A stretch of 22,353 nt of DNA, from NCBI GenBank assembly GCA_038318565.1, contig JBBQCI010000067.1:1-22353 (forward strand), in the 5' to 3' direction. A program made the translations under genes and the position numbers. Each line of letters starts with the position of its first letter. Within the stretch, counting starts at the first letter, position 1. The notes beneath the pieces are model-generated. The model searched no databases. It was not told the origin of the DNA and saw only the letters and a program-made list of their open reading frames with translations. Positions 6,463 through 16,600 of the stretch are shown here, one piece after another. The stretch is from UBA11346 sp038318565. Its GTDB lineage: Bacteria; Planctomycetota; UBA11346.

Positions 6463-7875
6463 ATGAGCCGTAACACGCTGTTCGACAAGGTCTGGGACCG
6501 CCACGCCGTACGCATGCTGCCGTCAGGTCAGACGCAGCTGTTCATCGGCCTGCACCTTATCCACGAAGTGACCAGCCCGCAGGCCTTTGCCTGGCTGCGC
6601 GAACGGAAACTCCCGGTCGCCTTTCCGGATCGTGCCGTTGCGACCGTCGACCACATCGTCCCGACTGAAAACCAGGCCCGGCCCTACGCTGACGGTCTTG
6701 CCGAAGACATGATGCAGGCGATCGAGCGGAACTGCCTGGAATTCGGCATCCGGCTCTACCAGCCGGGCTCCGGCAAGCAGGGCGTCGTCCACATCGTCGC
6801 CCCCGAACAGGGCCTGACCCAGCCCGGCATGACGGTCGCCTGCGGCGACAGCCATACCGCCACCCACGGAGCCTTCGGCGCCATCGCCTTCGGTATCGGC
6901 ACCAGCCAGGTGCGGGACGTCCTCGCCTCCCAGACTATGTCGATGAGCCGGATGAAGGTCCGCCGCATCCAGGTGAACGGAACGATGCGCCCAGGAGTCT
7001 ACGCCAAGGATCTGATCCTGCACATCCTGCGGCTGCTGTCGGCCAAGGGCGGCGTCGGCTTCGCCTACGAGTTCAACGGCCCCGGCATCCATGCCCTCTC
7101 AATGGAAGAGCGCATGACGATCTGCAACATGGCCATCGAAGGTGGCGCCCGCTGCGGCTACATCAATCCCGATCAGGTAACGATCGACTACCTGCGCGGC
7201 CGCGAACATGCGCCCAAGGGAGCCGCGTTCGACACCGCTACCGCCTGGTGGCTGTCGATGGCGTCCAGCGCCGATGCCGAATACGACGACGTCAAGACCT
7301 TCGATGCTTCGACCGTCGAGCCGACCGTGACCTGGGGCATCTCCCCAGACCAGGGCGTGGGCGTCAGCGAAGCGATCCCAGCCAAAGAGTCGTTTGCCGA
7401 AGGCGAACGACCGGGCATCCAGGAAGCTTACGAGTACATGGGCTTCAAGCCCGGTCAGGCCATCGCCGGAACGAAGATCGATGTCGCCTTCATCGGCTCG
7501 TGCACCAACGGCCGCATCAGCGACCTGCGCGAGGCGGCCAAGGTCCTGACCGCGCATGGCGGGAAGGTTCCGGCCTCGGTGAAAGCTTTCGTCGTGCCCG
7601 GATCCGAAGCTGTCAAGAAGGCTGCCGAGGCTGAAGGCCTGCACCTCATCTTCATCGAGCATGGCTTCGAGTGGCGTGAAGCCGGCTGCTCGATGTGCCT
7701 GGCGATGAATCCTGATAAGCTGAAGGGCAAGCAGATCTCGATGAGCACCAGTAACCGCAACTTCAAGGGCCGCCAAGGCTCACCTGAAGGGCGCACGCTG
7801 CTGGCCAGCCCGGCGATGGTGGCGATCGCCGCCCTCGAAGGCAAGGTCACAGACATCCGCAACGTGCTGAAGTAA
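6463..7875 (+). CDS. leuC: 3-isopropylmalate dehydratase large subunit
   Basis: This 470-residue protein matches the aconitase-family large subunit of isopropylmalate isomerase over its whole length. The three [4Fe-4S] cysteines are present: Cys347 in IGSCTNGR, and Cys409/Cys412 in GCSMCLAMNPD, virtually the positions in E. coli LeuC. Other signatures are HIVPT, VACGDSHTATHGAFGAIAFGIG near the first quarter, and STSNRNFKGRQG near the end. The protein dehydrates and rehydrates 2-isopropylmalate to 3-isopropylmalate, the second step of leucine synthesis, in the cytoplasm and only as a complex with LeuD. AGGAA lies 4 nt before the ATG. leuD follows 12 nt after the stop. leuA and leuB are not in the window. 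Confidence 0.98.
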   Translation: MSRNTLFDKVWDRHAVRMLPSGQTQLFIGLHLIHEVTSPQAFAWLRERKLPVAFPDRAVATVDHIVPTENQARPYADGLAEDMMQAIERNCLEFGIRLYQPGSGKQGVVHIVAPEQGLTQPGMTVACGDSHTATHGAFGAIAFGIGTSQVRDVLASQTMSMSRMKVRRIQVNGTMRPGVYAKDLILHILRLLSAKGGVGFAYEFNGPGIHALSMEERMTICNMAIEGGARCGYINPDQVTIDYLRGREHAPKGAAFDTATAWWLSMASSADAEYDDVKTFDASTVEPTVTWGISPDQGVGVSEAIPAKESFAEGERPGIQEAYEYMGFKPGQAIAGTKIDVAFIGSCTNGRISDLREAAKVLTAHGGKVPASVKAFVVPGSEAVKKAAEAEGLHLIFIEHGFEWREAGCSMCLAMNPDKLKGKQISMSTSNRNFKGRQGSPEGRTLLASPAMVAIAALEGKVTDIRNVLK

Positions 7876-7887
7876 GGGATCACGATC

Positions 7888-8493
7888 ATGCCCAACATCA
7901 TCTCCAGCGTCTCTGGCCGTGGCATCCCGGTGCGTGGCAACGACATCGACACCGACCGGATCATCCCGGCGCGGTTCCTGCGCTGCGTCACCTTCGATGG
8001 ACTTGGCGAGCACGCCTTCGAAGACGATCGCCTTCAGCTGAAGGCGCTTGGCAAGCTGCACAGTTTCGACGATGCCCGATTCTCCGGCGCCAAGATTCTG
8101 GTCGCCAACGCCAACTTCGGTTGCGGTTCGTCGCGTGAACACGCCCCGCAGGCGATCGCCCGCTGGGGCGTCGACGCGATCATCGCCGTCAGCTATTCGG
8201 AGATCTTCCACGGCAACTGCGTCGCCATGGGACTGCCGGCCGTGCGCGTTTCTCAAAGCGACAGTGAAGCGCTGCAGACCATCATCGAGTCAGATGCCAA
8301 GACGGTGGTCTCTCTCGACCTCAACAGCATGCAGGTCACTGCTGGCGGCAAGAGCTTCGCCTGCCAACTGGCCGACGGTCCTCGCAAGCAGTTCCTGACC
8401 GGTCAATGGGATGCGCTTGGCGAATTGGTCGACGGCCTGCCCCAGGTCCGTGCCGCCGTCCAGAAGCTGCCGTACATGAACGCATTCGCCTAA
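7888..8493 (+). CDS. leuD: 3-isopropylmalate dehydratase small subunit
   Basis: This 201-residue protein is the same length as E. coli LeuD. It provides the swivelling domain that completes the LeuCD active site. The signatures seen are GNDIDTDRIIPARFL (residues ~15-30), NFGCGSSREHAPQAI (~75-90), and VSYSEIFHGNCVAMGLPAV (~103-121). AAGGGA (7874-7879), overlapping the leuC stop, lies 8 nt before the ATG, consistent with a two-gene leuCD operon. Transcription probably ends at the hairpin starting 28 nt downstream. Confidence 0.98.
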   Translation: MPNIISSVSGRGIPVRGNDIDTDRIIPARFLRCVTFDGLGEHAFEDDRLQLKALGKLHSFDDARFSGAKILVANANFGCGSSREHAPQAIARWGVDAIIAVSYSEIFHGNCVAMGLPAVRVSQSDSEALQTIIESDAKTVVSLDLNSMQVTAGGKSFACQLADGPRKQFLTGQWDALGELVDGLPQVRAAVQKLPYMNAFA

Positions 8494-8520
8494 GGCTGGC
8501 GATCTTACCGCCGCACAACC

Positions 8521-8555
8521 ATGACTCCCGCTGGGTTTCCAGCGGGAGTTGTCAT
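8521..8555. terminator. Bidirectional hairpin between convergent leuD and recD
   Basis: ACTCCCGCTGG (8524-8534) and CCAGCGGGAGT (8539-8549) form a perfect 11-bp stem with a GTTT loop. ATGAC/GTCAT (8521-8525 and 8551-8555) can extend it if three bases bulge. It lies 30 nt after the leuD stop and overlaps the recD stop. Neither side has a T-run, so it is not a textbook intrinsic terminator, but stem strength and convergent placement make the role likely. Confidence 0.7.
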
Positions 8556-10165
8556 GTCGTGGCAGCTGCCTGGTCCAGACGAGCCAACAGACCGGTCTGA
8601 CGGCGTTCCTGGCGATCCAAAACCTCGGCGAAGAGGCGTTCGTCACCAACCATCAGCACCCGTTCTCGGGCCCGGGTGACGGCAGTGTAGAGCAACTCTC
8701 GGTTGGCAACTGGGTGGAGTGCAGGTGGAAGTATCACGATTACCGACAATGCCTCCGAACCCTGGGCCTTGTGCACAGTGGTCACCCAGCCGGTCTCACA
8801 GGCCGGCAAGCGGGCCGGAGCGAGGTGACGGAGACCACCCTGACCATCGGGAAAACAGGCACTGAGATACCCGTCAACTGACCACAGTACCCCGAGATCG
8901 CCGTTGGCCAGACCAAGGCGATGGTCGTTGGCGGTAATCAGGATCGGCCGGGCATGGGCATGAAGCGGAGCGGCTCCGTCGACCCGTGCGCCGAGCATCG
9001 CTTCGATGCGGCGATGCAGGTCTGCCACGCTCCAGGCCCCCTCACGGGTGGCGCACAACACCAGCATCCGGCCCAACTCGGCCAAGGCGGACAATGGATC
9101 CGCTGCGCCAACCACGGCCTGGATCCACGGTTCCAACGTAGTGCGCACGACTGGCCAAGCCTCGGCATGCGCCACACGCTTGATGTCCTGATGACCACCA
9201 GACAACGCGACCTCGGTCGCGAGGATGTCACCCAAACGCAAGGCCGGTGCCAAGGTGCGCAGGCCCACAGCATCTCCCGTCTGACGATGGACCTTGGTCA
9301 GACGGGCCAGACAGCCCTGCAACGATCCTCCTTCGCCAGCAGCCTGAACCACGTCGCGCAACACGGCTCCGGCTTCAACGCTAGGTAATTGGGCGTCATC
9401 GCCAACGAGTACCAGACGGCATGCCGGAGGCAGTGCGCGGATCAGGGCGGCGGCCATATGCACGTCCACCATGCTGGCTTCATCGACCACCACGAGGTCG
9501 GCGACCAGCGGATGCCGCAAACCTAAACGGAACCGACCAACGCCCGGATCCCAACCAATCAGTCGATGCACCGTGGTGGCCTCGGCAGCGGCTTCGCGCA
9601 ATACGAGATGGTGTGCGTGTAGCGCACGATCCAGTCCGCGCTCGATCGATTCACGTAGACGCGCAGCCGCCTTTCCGGTCGGTGCCGCCAGGCGGATCCG
9701 AAGCGGCCTATGCGCCAACATTGCTGACAGGGCGCGTAACACCGTGGTGGTCTTGCCGGTGCCAGGACCGCCGACGATCACCGCCAGACGCCGCTCGACC
9801 ACGGTGCGAACGGCGTGGTCCTGCGAGACATCCTTGCCCACACGGATCCAGGGCAGTTGAGCCGGATCCGGCTGTTGCGCGGCTGCGCCGGCAAGCGCAA
9901 GCAGTCCGGTTGCCAGGCACGCCTCGTCCTGAGCGCAGACCGACCACGCCAGCAGCTCTCGGTACGAGGTCATCGGCGCCTTGGCCGGATTGTTCGAAGC
10001 GGCCCCGCACGCCATCAAGCGCTGATGGATCTCAGGGGGCGCAAGCATGACCGTATCCCCGTCCAGTCGAGCTGATGCCAGCTCGTGGCCGATACGTTGG
10101 CACAATGCCCGCTCGGCCGGGAAACGCTTGGCCAGCCACAGCGCCAACGCTTCAGGTAGGCTCAT
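8552..10165 (-). CDS. recD: RecBCD exonuclease V, RecD helicase subunit
   Basis: This is a 537-residue SF1B helicase, somewhat shorter than E. coli RecD. The motifs in order are Walker A VGGPGTGKTTT (residues ~131-141), Walker B VVDEASMVD, motif III VGDDAQLPSVEAG, then near the C-terminus TVHKAQGSEALSV and LYTAVTRARERVLMVGD. RecD is the 5'-3' motor of RecBCD, which unwinds and degrades double-strand ends before RecA loading. The longest frame begins at 10231 inside recB, but ATG 10165 overlaps the recB stop as ATGA, and MSLPEALALW is a sensible start, so 10165 is chosen. It is the last gene of a recC-recB-recD operon and ends on the shared hairpin with leuD. Confidence 0.96.
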   Translation of the reverse strand: MSLPEALALWLAKRFPAERALCQRIGHELASARLDGDTVMLAPPEIHQRLMACGAASNNPAKAPMTSYRELLAWSVCAQDEACLATGLLALAGAAAQQPDPAQLPWIRVGKDVSQDHAVRTVVERRLAVIVGGPGTGKTTTVLRALSAMLAHRPLRIRLAAPTGKAAARLRESIERGLDRALHAHHLVLREAAAEATTVHRLIGWDPGVGRFRLGLRHPLVADLVVVDEASMVDVHMAAALIRALPPACRLVLVGDDAQLPSVEAGAVLRDVVQAAGEGGSLQGCLARLTKVHRQTGDAVGLRTLAPALRLGDILATEVALSGGHQDIKRVAHAEAWPVVRTTLEPWIQAVVGAADPLSALAELGRMLVLCATREGAWSVADLHRRIEAMLGARVDGAAPLHAHARPILITANDHRLGLANGDLGVLWSVDGYLSACFPDGQGGLRHLAPARLPACETGWVTTVHKAQGSEALSVIVILPPALHPVANRELLYTAVTRARERVLMVGDERLFAEVLDRQERRQTGLLARLDQAAATT

Positions 10166-13100
10166 GCGGGTTCTTCCAGTAACGTTGCTTCCAAGGCACG
10201 AATCAGCGATTCCGGAGGCTTCCAGGTCCACACGCCCAACCCGGCATCGACGCCACGCAGGAACACCCAGGCTGCTCCGGAGACATGCGTGGCGTAGTCG
10301 TAGCGGGCACCCAGGCGATGGCGGAGATGGCGATGCAGCGCCAGGAGGTAGAGCAGCGCCTGCACCAAATAGCCGTGCTCAACCATCGCCGACCAGAGAT
10401 GAACCTCGGCATAGTCCTCGACCCGATCACCAAGATGGTTGCTCTTCCAATCGAGTACCCACCACGAAGTGCCATCACCGGCCAACAGATCGACGAATCC
10501 CTTGAGAAAACCGCCACCCGGAGCCACATCACGCAGACGAGGCAGAGCGGCCAAGGCAGCTGGTGGGAGACCGCCGTGCTGTGCGATCAGTTCACGCATG
10601 CGCGAAGCCTCGACTCGCCGCAGCGGCAGATGGAACTCCCATTCCGCCCGCCGCAGCCGATCCGGCAGTTCTCCTAATACCAGGCGATGGCCGTCGCAGA
10701 TCATCGGCAGGATGGCGAGGGCCTGCAATTGAGCGCTAACGGTGGAGACCGGGTCGGTCACCAGCGGTTGGCGCGGACCGCAGACCTCCAAACCGAGCAG
10801 GGCTAGTTCACGACGGACGACGGGCGCCGGATCAACCGTGAAATCCCACGTTTCGATCATGCGATGTAGGGCATCGCCGATGTCGGCACCGCGTGCCAGT
10901 CCACGCATGCCGGTCGGATCGGTAGATAGAGCCTGGGCCGGAAGGATGAGCTCATCAGACATCCGTCGTTCGGGCGCCCCGTCGCTCTGACCAAGCAGAC
11001 CGGTGAAGCTGGTGAGGCAACGATGATGGTCGAGTCGGACGCGCACCTCGGCAGACAGTCGGCGCAATCCATTGCCGAGGACAACAGCTGGTGGCGCCTG
11101 CCAGGTCTCTTCGGTGCTGATTCCCGGGCGCAGGCTGATCGCCGGATCTGATACGCACAGGGCCCGAGCCCTCGCCAGACAATCGGCCATGCGCTGTTCA
11201 CGACCTGCTGCGCCGGCCTGCGAAGCCGCACGCCAGTCATCCGCCGATTCGCCAGATGGCCGCAGCCACCAGCCCATGCTGGAGAGCAGTGACTCGTGAT
11301 AGCGACCCTGGCTATGCCAAGGTCCGCAGCCGACGTACACCCGGGTTCGCGCGCGGGTCAGGGCGACATAGGCGAGGCGCAGCTGTTCGGCATCGTCATC
11401 GCGTTGCACCTGACGCTCAGCATCTTCTAAACCCTGACCACCCAGCACCAGGTGATGACCCGACGCGTCAGCAACCAGAGCGCCATCCTCTGAACGATCA
11501 TGTCGATAGCCGAGCCACGGACTGAAGACGATGGGGAATTCCAACCCTTTGGCGACATGCATGGTCAGGATGCGTACCGCGCTGGCATCCCCCTCCAATC
11601 GCAGGCGGCGCACGTCGGCATCCTCGTTGCCCCGACGATCCCACCACGCCAGCAGGGCGGCCGGACGTAGTCCACCGCTCGAACAAGCGGTATGCAGCAC
11701 CTCCACGGCATGGCGCCAGTCGGTCAACCAGCGTTCGCCGTCGGACAGGTCGGCGAGCCTCGCCAATGCCCCGCTGTCTGATGCCCAGGCATCGATGGCC
11801 GCGGTCAGACCCTGCCGCAACCATCGGCGGTGGTACTCCTCCAGGTTGTCGACCACGGCCTGCCAGCCCGGATCGTCAGCGGACAGACGAATGATGGCTG
11901 CTGCATTCCGTCCCCAGGCCTGGGTCGTCAAGGCTAGGCGTAAAGCTGCACCATCGCGAGGCCGGGCCATGGCCGTCAAGACCAGGCGCAGTTCAGCTGC
12001 CGCTTCGCTGTCGAGCACATCGCCGCTGGCGGCCAACGTCGACGGCACTCCACGCACATGCAGCGCATCGCGTACCCGCCTGCCCTGCGAACTGGTGCGC
12101 ACCAAGACGGCCAGATCACGGGGCAGAATTGCCCGACTGACCCCCTCTTCCTCCAACGTACACGATCGGAGCAGTCGGACGATCTCGCTCGCTGCGACGT
12201 CTGCCGGCAATGGTTTGGCCAACTCCGGTGGGATCAGCAACGTCAGTGGTGTATCCTGGTCACCGACCAGTCGGGCATGCGCCCGAGAATGATCGCCGGC
12301 GATCGGCTGAAGGGCAATGCCGGGGTCCAGGAAGGGCAGGCCGGCGAGGCCGATCAGGTTCTGCACCGCCGTGACCAGGTCTGGGGCACTGCGTCGATTG
12401 ATCGTCAATTGGGCGGGAATGGCCCCTCGCACGGCGTCCAGGTAGGCGGACAGATCGGCGCCGCGAAAACGATAGATCGCCTGCTTGGGGTCGCCGACGA
12501 CGATCAACCGTCCGTCCTCGGCCCAGCAGCGGCGGAAGATCGCCCACTGCACCGGATCGGTATCCTGAAATTCATCGATGAGCGCTATGCTCCAGGTCCG
12601 GCGTACCACTTCGACTAGCTCTGGACGGGCATCAAGGGCCGCGCCGACCCGGCGCAGCAAGTCATCCTGCGTCCACACGCCGGCAACCGCCTGGGTCTGG
12701 ACGAGGCGCTGCGCAACCTGCGGACATAGCCAGCCCAGCCAAGCGATGCGGACCTCGCCCAAGGATTGGCACAGTAGCCGGCAAGCGGCGAGAAACGGAT
12801 GGGCTTCGGCCAGTGGACGGAATTTCAACTTCACCAACACACTGACTGGCCGGCCATAGTCCCGCAGGCCGTCGAGATGTTGTAGTGGATCGACGGCTAA
12901 TCCGGCGATCAACCGCTGATCCGGCAGGCAAGCCTGGGCCATCCACTGCCAGTCCTTCATGCCGGCGATCTGCGCTGGTGTCGCCGTGGCAATGACCGCT
13001 GCGACTGCTGCCTGCATCACCTGAAGCGAACCCGGCAGATCCACCGTCGGCTCGATGCGCGTAGCAGGATGGCGGTTCCAGCGTCGCCAGATCTGCAGAT

Positions 13101-13659
13101 CACCGTGCACGCTCCATTCCAACTGCACCGCCACAGTCGCCAGAGTCGGATCACTCCACAGTCTCGCACGCCAGGCATCTCCAATCGCCGACAACACCAG
13201 ATCCTGGTCATCCGGAGCCAGTTCGGCGGCGAACGATTCGCCGCTGGCGAAGGCCGCCCGTTCCAGGACCTGCTTGCAGAATCCATGGATGGTACCGACG
13301 TGCAACTCATCCAGCCCGGCCAGGCACGCATCGATGCGCAGACGCACGGCCTCCACACTTCCAAGTGCGTCGACGCCGATCGCGACCAAGGCCTCGGTCG
13401 GGCGACCGCTTGTCGCTGGCGATACGACGGCGGACGCACGGCAATCAGCCAGTACTCCGCGAATACGCGCCGCCAGTTCGTCAGCGGACGCGTGAGTGAA
13501 CGTCACCACCAAGATGCGCCGCAGGTCCAACTGCGCGTCGCTAAGCAGCAGACGGGCGACCAGATGGCTCAGCGTCCAGGTCTTGCCGGTGCCGGCGCTG
13601 GCCTCGATAGCGAGGAAGCCCTTGGGCAACGGATCACGGGTGACATCGAAGCCGCTCAT
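10162..13659 (-). CDS. recB: RecBCD exonuclease V, RecB helicase-nuclease subunit
   Basis: This 1165-residue protein is close to E. coli RecB (1180). The N-terminal SF1A helicase shows Walker A EASAGTGKTW (Lys26), LIDEFQDTDPVQW, VVGDPKQAIYRFRGAD and TMHVAKGLEFPIVFSPW. The C-terminal nuclease domain retains its active-site set: Asp1057 in KGFVDLL, Asp1070 and Lys1072 in VLDWKSN, and QALLY at 1100-1104, all close to the E. coli positions. It should therefore be a competent nuclease as well as a 3'-5' motor. The start overlaps the recC stop and the end overlaps the recD start, each as ATGA, so the three subunits are translationally coupled. There is no protease gene (ptrA) between recC and recB as in E. 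coli. Confidence 0.98.
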   Translation of the reverse strand: MSGFDVTRDPLPKGFLAIEASAGTGKTWTLSHLVARLLLSDAQLDLRRILVVTFTHASADELAARIRGVLADCRASAVVSPATSGRPTEALVAIGVDALGSVEAVRLRIDACLAGLDELHVGTIHGFCKQVLERAAFASGESFAAELAPDDQDLVLSAIGDAWRARLWSDPTLATVAVQLEWSVHGDLQIWRRWNRHPATRIEPTVDLPGSLQVMQAAVAAVIATATPAQIAGMKDWQWMAQACLPDQRLIAGLAVDPLQHLDGLRDYGRPVSVLVKLKFRPLAEAHPFLAACRLLCQSLGEVRIAWLGWLCPQVAQRLVQTQAVAGVWTQDDLLRRVGAALDARPELVEVVRRTWSIALIDEFQDTDPVQWAIFRRCWAEDGRLIVVGDPKQAIYRFRGADLSAYLDAVRGAIPAQLTINRRSAPDLVTAVQNLIGLAGLPFLDPGIALQPIAGDHSRAHARLVGDQDTPLTLLIPPELAKPLPADVAASEIVRLLRSCTLEEEGVSRAILPRDLAVLVRTSSQGRRVRDALHVRGVPSTLAASGDVLDSEAAAELRLVLTAMARPRDGAALRLALTTQAWGRNAAAIIRLSADDPGWQAVVDNLEEYHRRWLRQGLTAAIDAWASDSGALARLADLSDGERWLTDWRHAVEVLHTACSSGGLRPAALLAWWDRRGNEDADVRRLRLEGDASAVRILTMHVAKGLEFPIVFSPWLGYRHDRSEDGALVADASGHHLVLGGQGLEDAERQVQRDDDAEQLRLAYVALTRARTRVYVGCGPWHSQGRYHESLLSSMGWWLRPSGESADDWRAASQAGAAGREQRMADCLARARALCVSDPAISLRPGISTEETWQAPPAVVLGNGLRRLSAEVRVRLDHHRCLTSFTGLLGQSDGAPERRMSDELILPAQALSTDPTGMRGLARGADIGDALHRMIETWDFTVDPAPVVRRELALLGLEVCGPRQPLVTDPVSTVSAQLQALAILPMICDGHRLVLGELPDRLRRAEWEFHLPLRRVEASRMRELIAQHGGLPPAALAALPRLRDVAPGGGFLKGFVDLLAGDGTSWWVLDWKSNHLGDRVEDYAEVHLWSAMVEHGYLVQALLYLLALHRHLRHRLGARYDYATHVSGAAWVFLRGVDAGLGVWTWKPPESLIRALEATLLEEPA

Positions 13660-16600
13660 GGGGTCAGCAACTCCCAGATGCGCAACATGGCCTGCGGATC
13701 AGCAAACACGTCGCGGCCACGCCACGCAAGGCGGATGGCCGGCTGATCGGCTTCACCAGACACCGTGTCGTTGCCCACCCAGGTCGGCTGATACCTCGCC
13801 CACTTCACCGCTTCATCAATAGCGTAGCCATCCCAGCAACGCTTGGCCATCAGCCATGATATCTTGGGGGGACACGCATACGGCATATCGCAGGCTTGTT
13901 GGCTGAGGTCCAGCAGGTTGGCAAACCGTTCCACCGCATCAGTGCCGTGCGGAGGCAGATCAACCCGTTCTTCAAGTGTAACGATCTGAGCAGCGCCAAG
14001 CGCATAACCCTGCTGCAGCTGCCAGGCATTCCACATCAGGTGACGAATGGCCATAACCATGCGGACTTGGCCATGCGCCGTTTTCGCCGGGTAGAGCAGG
14101 CGTAAAACACCATCTCGTGGTGCCGGGTCGAGGACACCGGTGACGGCCCAGCCGTCGCCAGCCACGGACACCGGCAACGGGGCAATTGCTGGTCCGGCAT
14201 CGCCAGCATGCAACTGTTCGTCCAGGGCGCGCAGACGTTCGCCAGACGCTTTGCCTAGCTGCCCCAACGGCAGCCGACCGTCCGCCTCGCCGCGCAGCAG
14301 CAGCAGTTCGGCTGCATCGTGATGGCCTACGAGATCACGGAGCAGTCGGAAGCGCTCCAGGCCAGGTCCGGTCGTGAGTGGTTCATCATCGTCGATCGCT
14401 TCTTTGTGATCCCGCGGAGCCGCGCCCAAGCGGAGCCGGCACCAGGCCGCAGCTGGATCGCGCCACAGGCGAACCAAGTCATCAAGATCCCAACGGGTCA
14501 TCGGCTCGACCGCTGGCAGGTCACTCACGAATGGCGGCACCGATGGTCGCTCGGCAGGCGGCACCATCAATTGATTGGCCAGGGCAATGGCTGACGGGTC
14601 CCACGATGGCCGTGGCGGATCGCCAGAGCGGATCGCCAGATGAGCCGAGGCGAACGGTTGCAACGGATGCACCGTGGTCAGCCGTTGATGCGGGGCAGGA
14701 TCGCCAGTTTCAACTGTACAGACGGCATCGATGGCAGCGAACAGCTCGACCAAGCAGGCGGTCGGGGGACGCTCGTGCCGGGGATCTCCTTGCGCTGCCC
14801 GACCTGGCCAGGTCACGATCAGTCGTTCGCCAGCCGCCAGGATGGCTTCCAACACCAGCTGGCGGTCATCTTCGCGTGGCAAGCGGTCGCCGGGCTGGTT
14901 TTTGGCGGCAATCAGATCGAAAGGCGGAGCATGGGTCCGCCGCGGCCATCCAGCCTCGTCCATACCGAGCAGCACGATCACGCGCGCCGGGATCATACGC
15001 ATCGGTTTCAGGCCAGCGACAGTGATGCTGCCGCTGACGAAATCCGATGCCTTGGCTTCCTCACCAAAAGCAGCCTCCAGGGCGGATGCGATCTCGGCGG
15101 GATGCACTAGGAGATCGCTGCTGAGTTGCGCCCCATCGACCGCCAATGCGGACAGGATCTGGCGCACGGTCGAGGGATCCGATCCCGCGCTATCCAGCAG
15201 GTCGCGGACCAACGTCAGCAGATCCATACTCCATTGGCTCAGCGTGCGACTGGCATCCAAGCCATCCAATGCGTCATACAAACGCTGCAGCCAACCGGCC
15301 AAGGCACCGATCACTGCATGATCCGGAGCCCCTTCCGGTCCACTCGCCGGTCGTAGCCCAAGCACGGCATCCGGCCCCATCGCCCAACCCAGGACAAGCC
15401 GGTCGAGAGTTGCCGACAAGGTGCCATGATCTTCTGGCTCGGCCCCAAGCAGACGGCGGCGATGGGCGGCATCTCGTCCCCAACGCAGGCCGGCCGAGGT
15501 CAGCATCTTGTGAGCCTCTGCGATCTGCTCGCTGGCCAGACCAGCAGACGTGCAGACCGCCGGCTGCTCGACCAGGTCGAGGATCTCTCCCAGGGTGCAG
15601 CGCCCCTGCGCCAAGGCGAGGATGGCGAGCAGACCCTCGGCCACCGGATCGCTGGAGCCAATCGTGCGATCAGCTATGCGTACCGGCAGGCGGATCGCCG
15701 GATCCGCCCCAGCGAACACCGCTTCACAGAGCGGGCCATAGGTGGTGAGGTCGGGAGCCAGCACCACGATCTCGTGCGGCCGCAGATCGGGCAACTCGGC
15801 ACAGGCCGCCAGAATGCGGTCGCGCGCGATCTCGACCTCGCGCCTGGGACCGTGGCAGCAGTCGAACACGACCGAGACATCCTCTGGAGTAAACGGAAGA
15901 ACCGTCACCGGTTGTTCGCCCACTGCCGCTTGAACCCGGCCAAGAATGCTGGGGGTCCGGGTCCGGTTGTTCCCAATCCAGCGCCAGCCGGCGGCCCACG
16001 CCGGGCGATTACCGATCTCGCGGAACCAACTGCGGGCCTGGCCGCCGAGCGAGGCAATCAGCGGATGCCCGAGTTCCTCACGACCGCTGCGCGCCGCCTC
16101 GCGACGGCTGGTGACATCACCCCACGGTTGCGGCAGCGGACTGGTCAGCCAGATGGTGACCGGGATGTGCGCAGCCAGGGCTTCGAGGACATCGACCACC
16201 CGCGGGGGCAACACGCCAGTGGCCAGGACCGACACGCGCGAATTCCAACCTGACGGGGGGCCGTCCTGCCGTAGCCGGGCGACCAGTGTATCCAGGCGCT
16301 GACTGCGTGGTGGCGCAGCGATGTCGGCGCGCAGACGTCGCCACAGCGCAGCCTGCCAGAGTTCATCAGCACGCGTCTCGGGCTGGTCTGCCAGACCACT
16401 CCAGGGCTGATCCGCCTCCCAGGCAGCCAACATGCCGCCGCGGTAGATCTGATAGGCGTCGAAGAGGTCCGCTATGCGATCCGCCAACTGCAGTCGTTTG
16501 GCTGGGCGGGCAGCAGGATGACCGGCGGCCAGATAGCGGGCTAGCGGCTGCAGTTCACCATCGGCTGCATCGGCCAGGGCGGCGATGCGCCAACGCAGCC

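Noticed and set aside
10166..10231. Longer recD start inside recB
   Set aside because: The ATGA overlap at 10162-10165 repeats the recC/recB junction and gives the natural RecD N-terminus.
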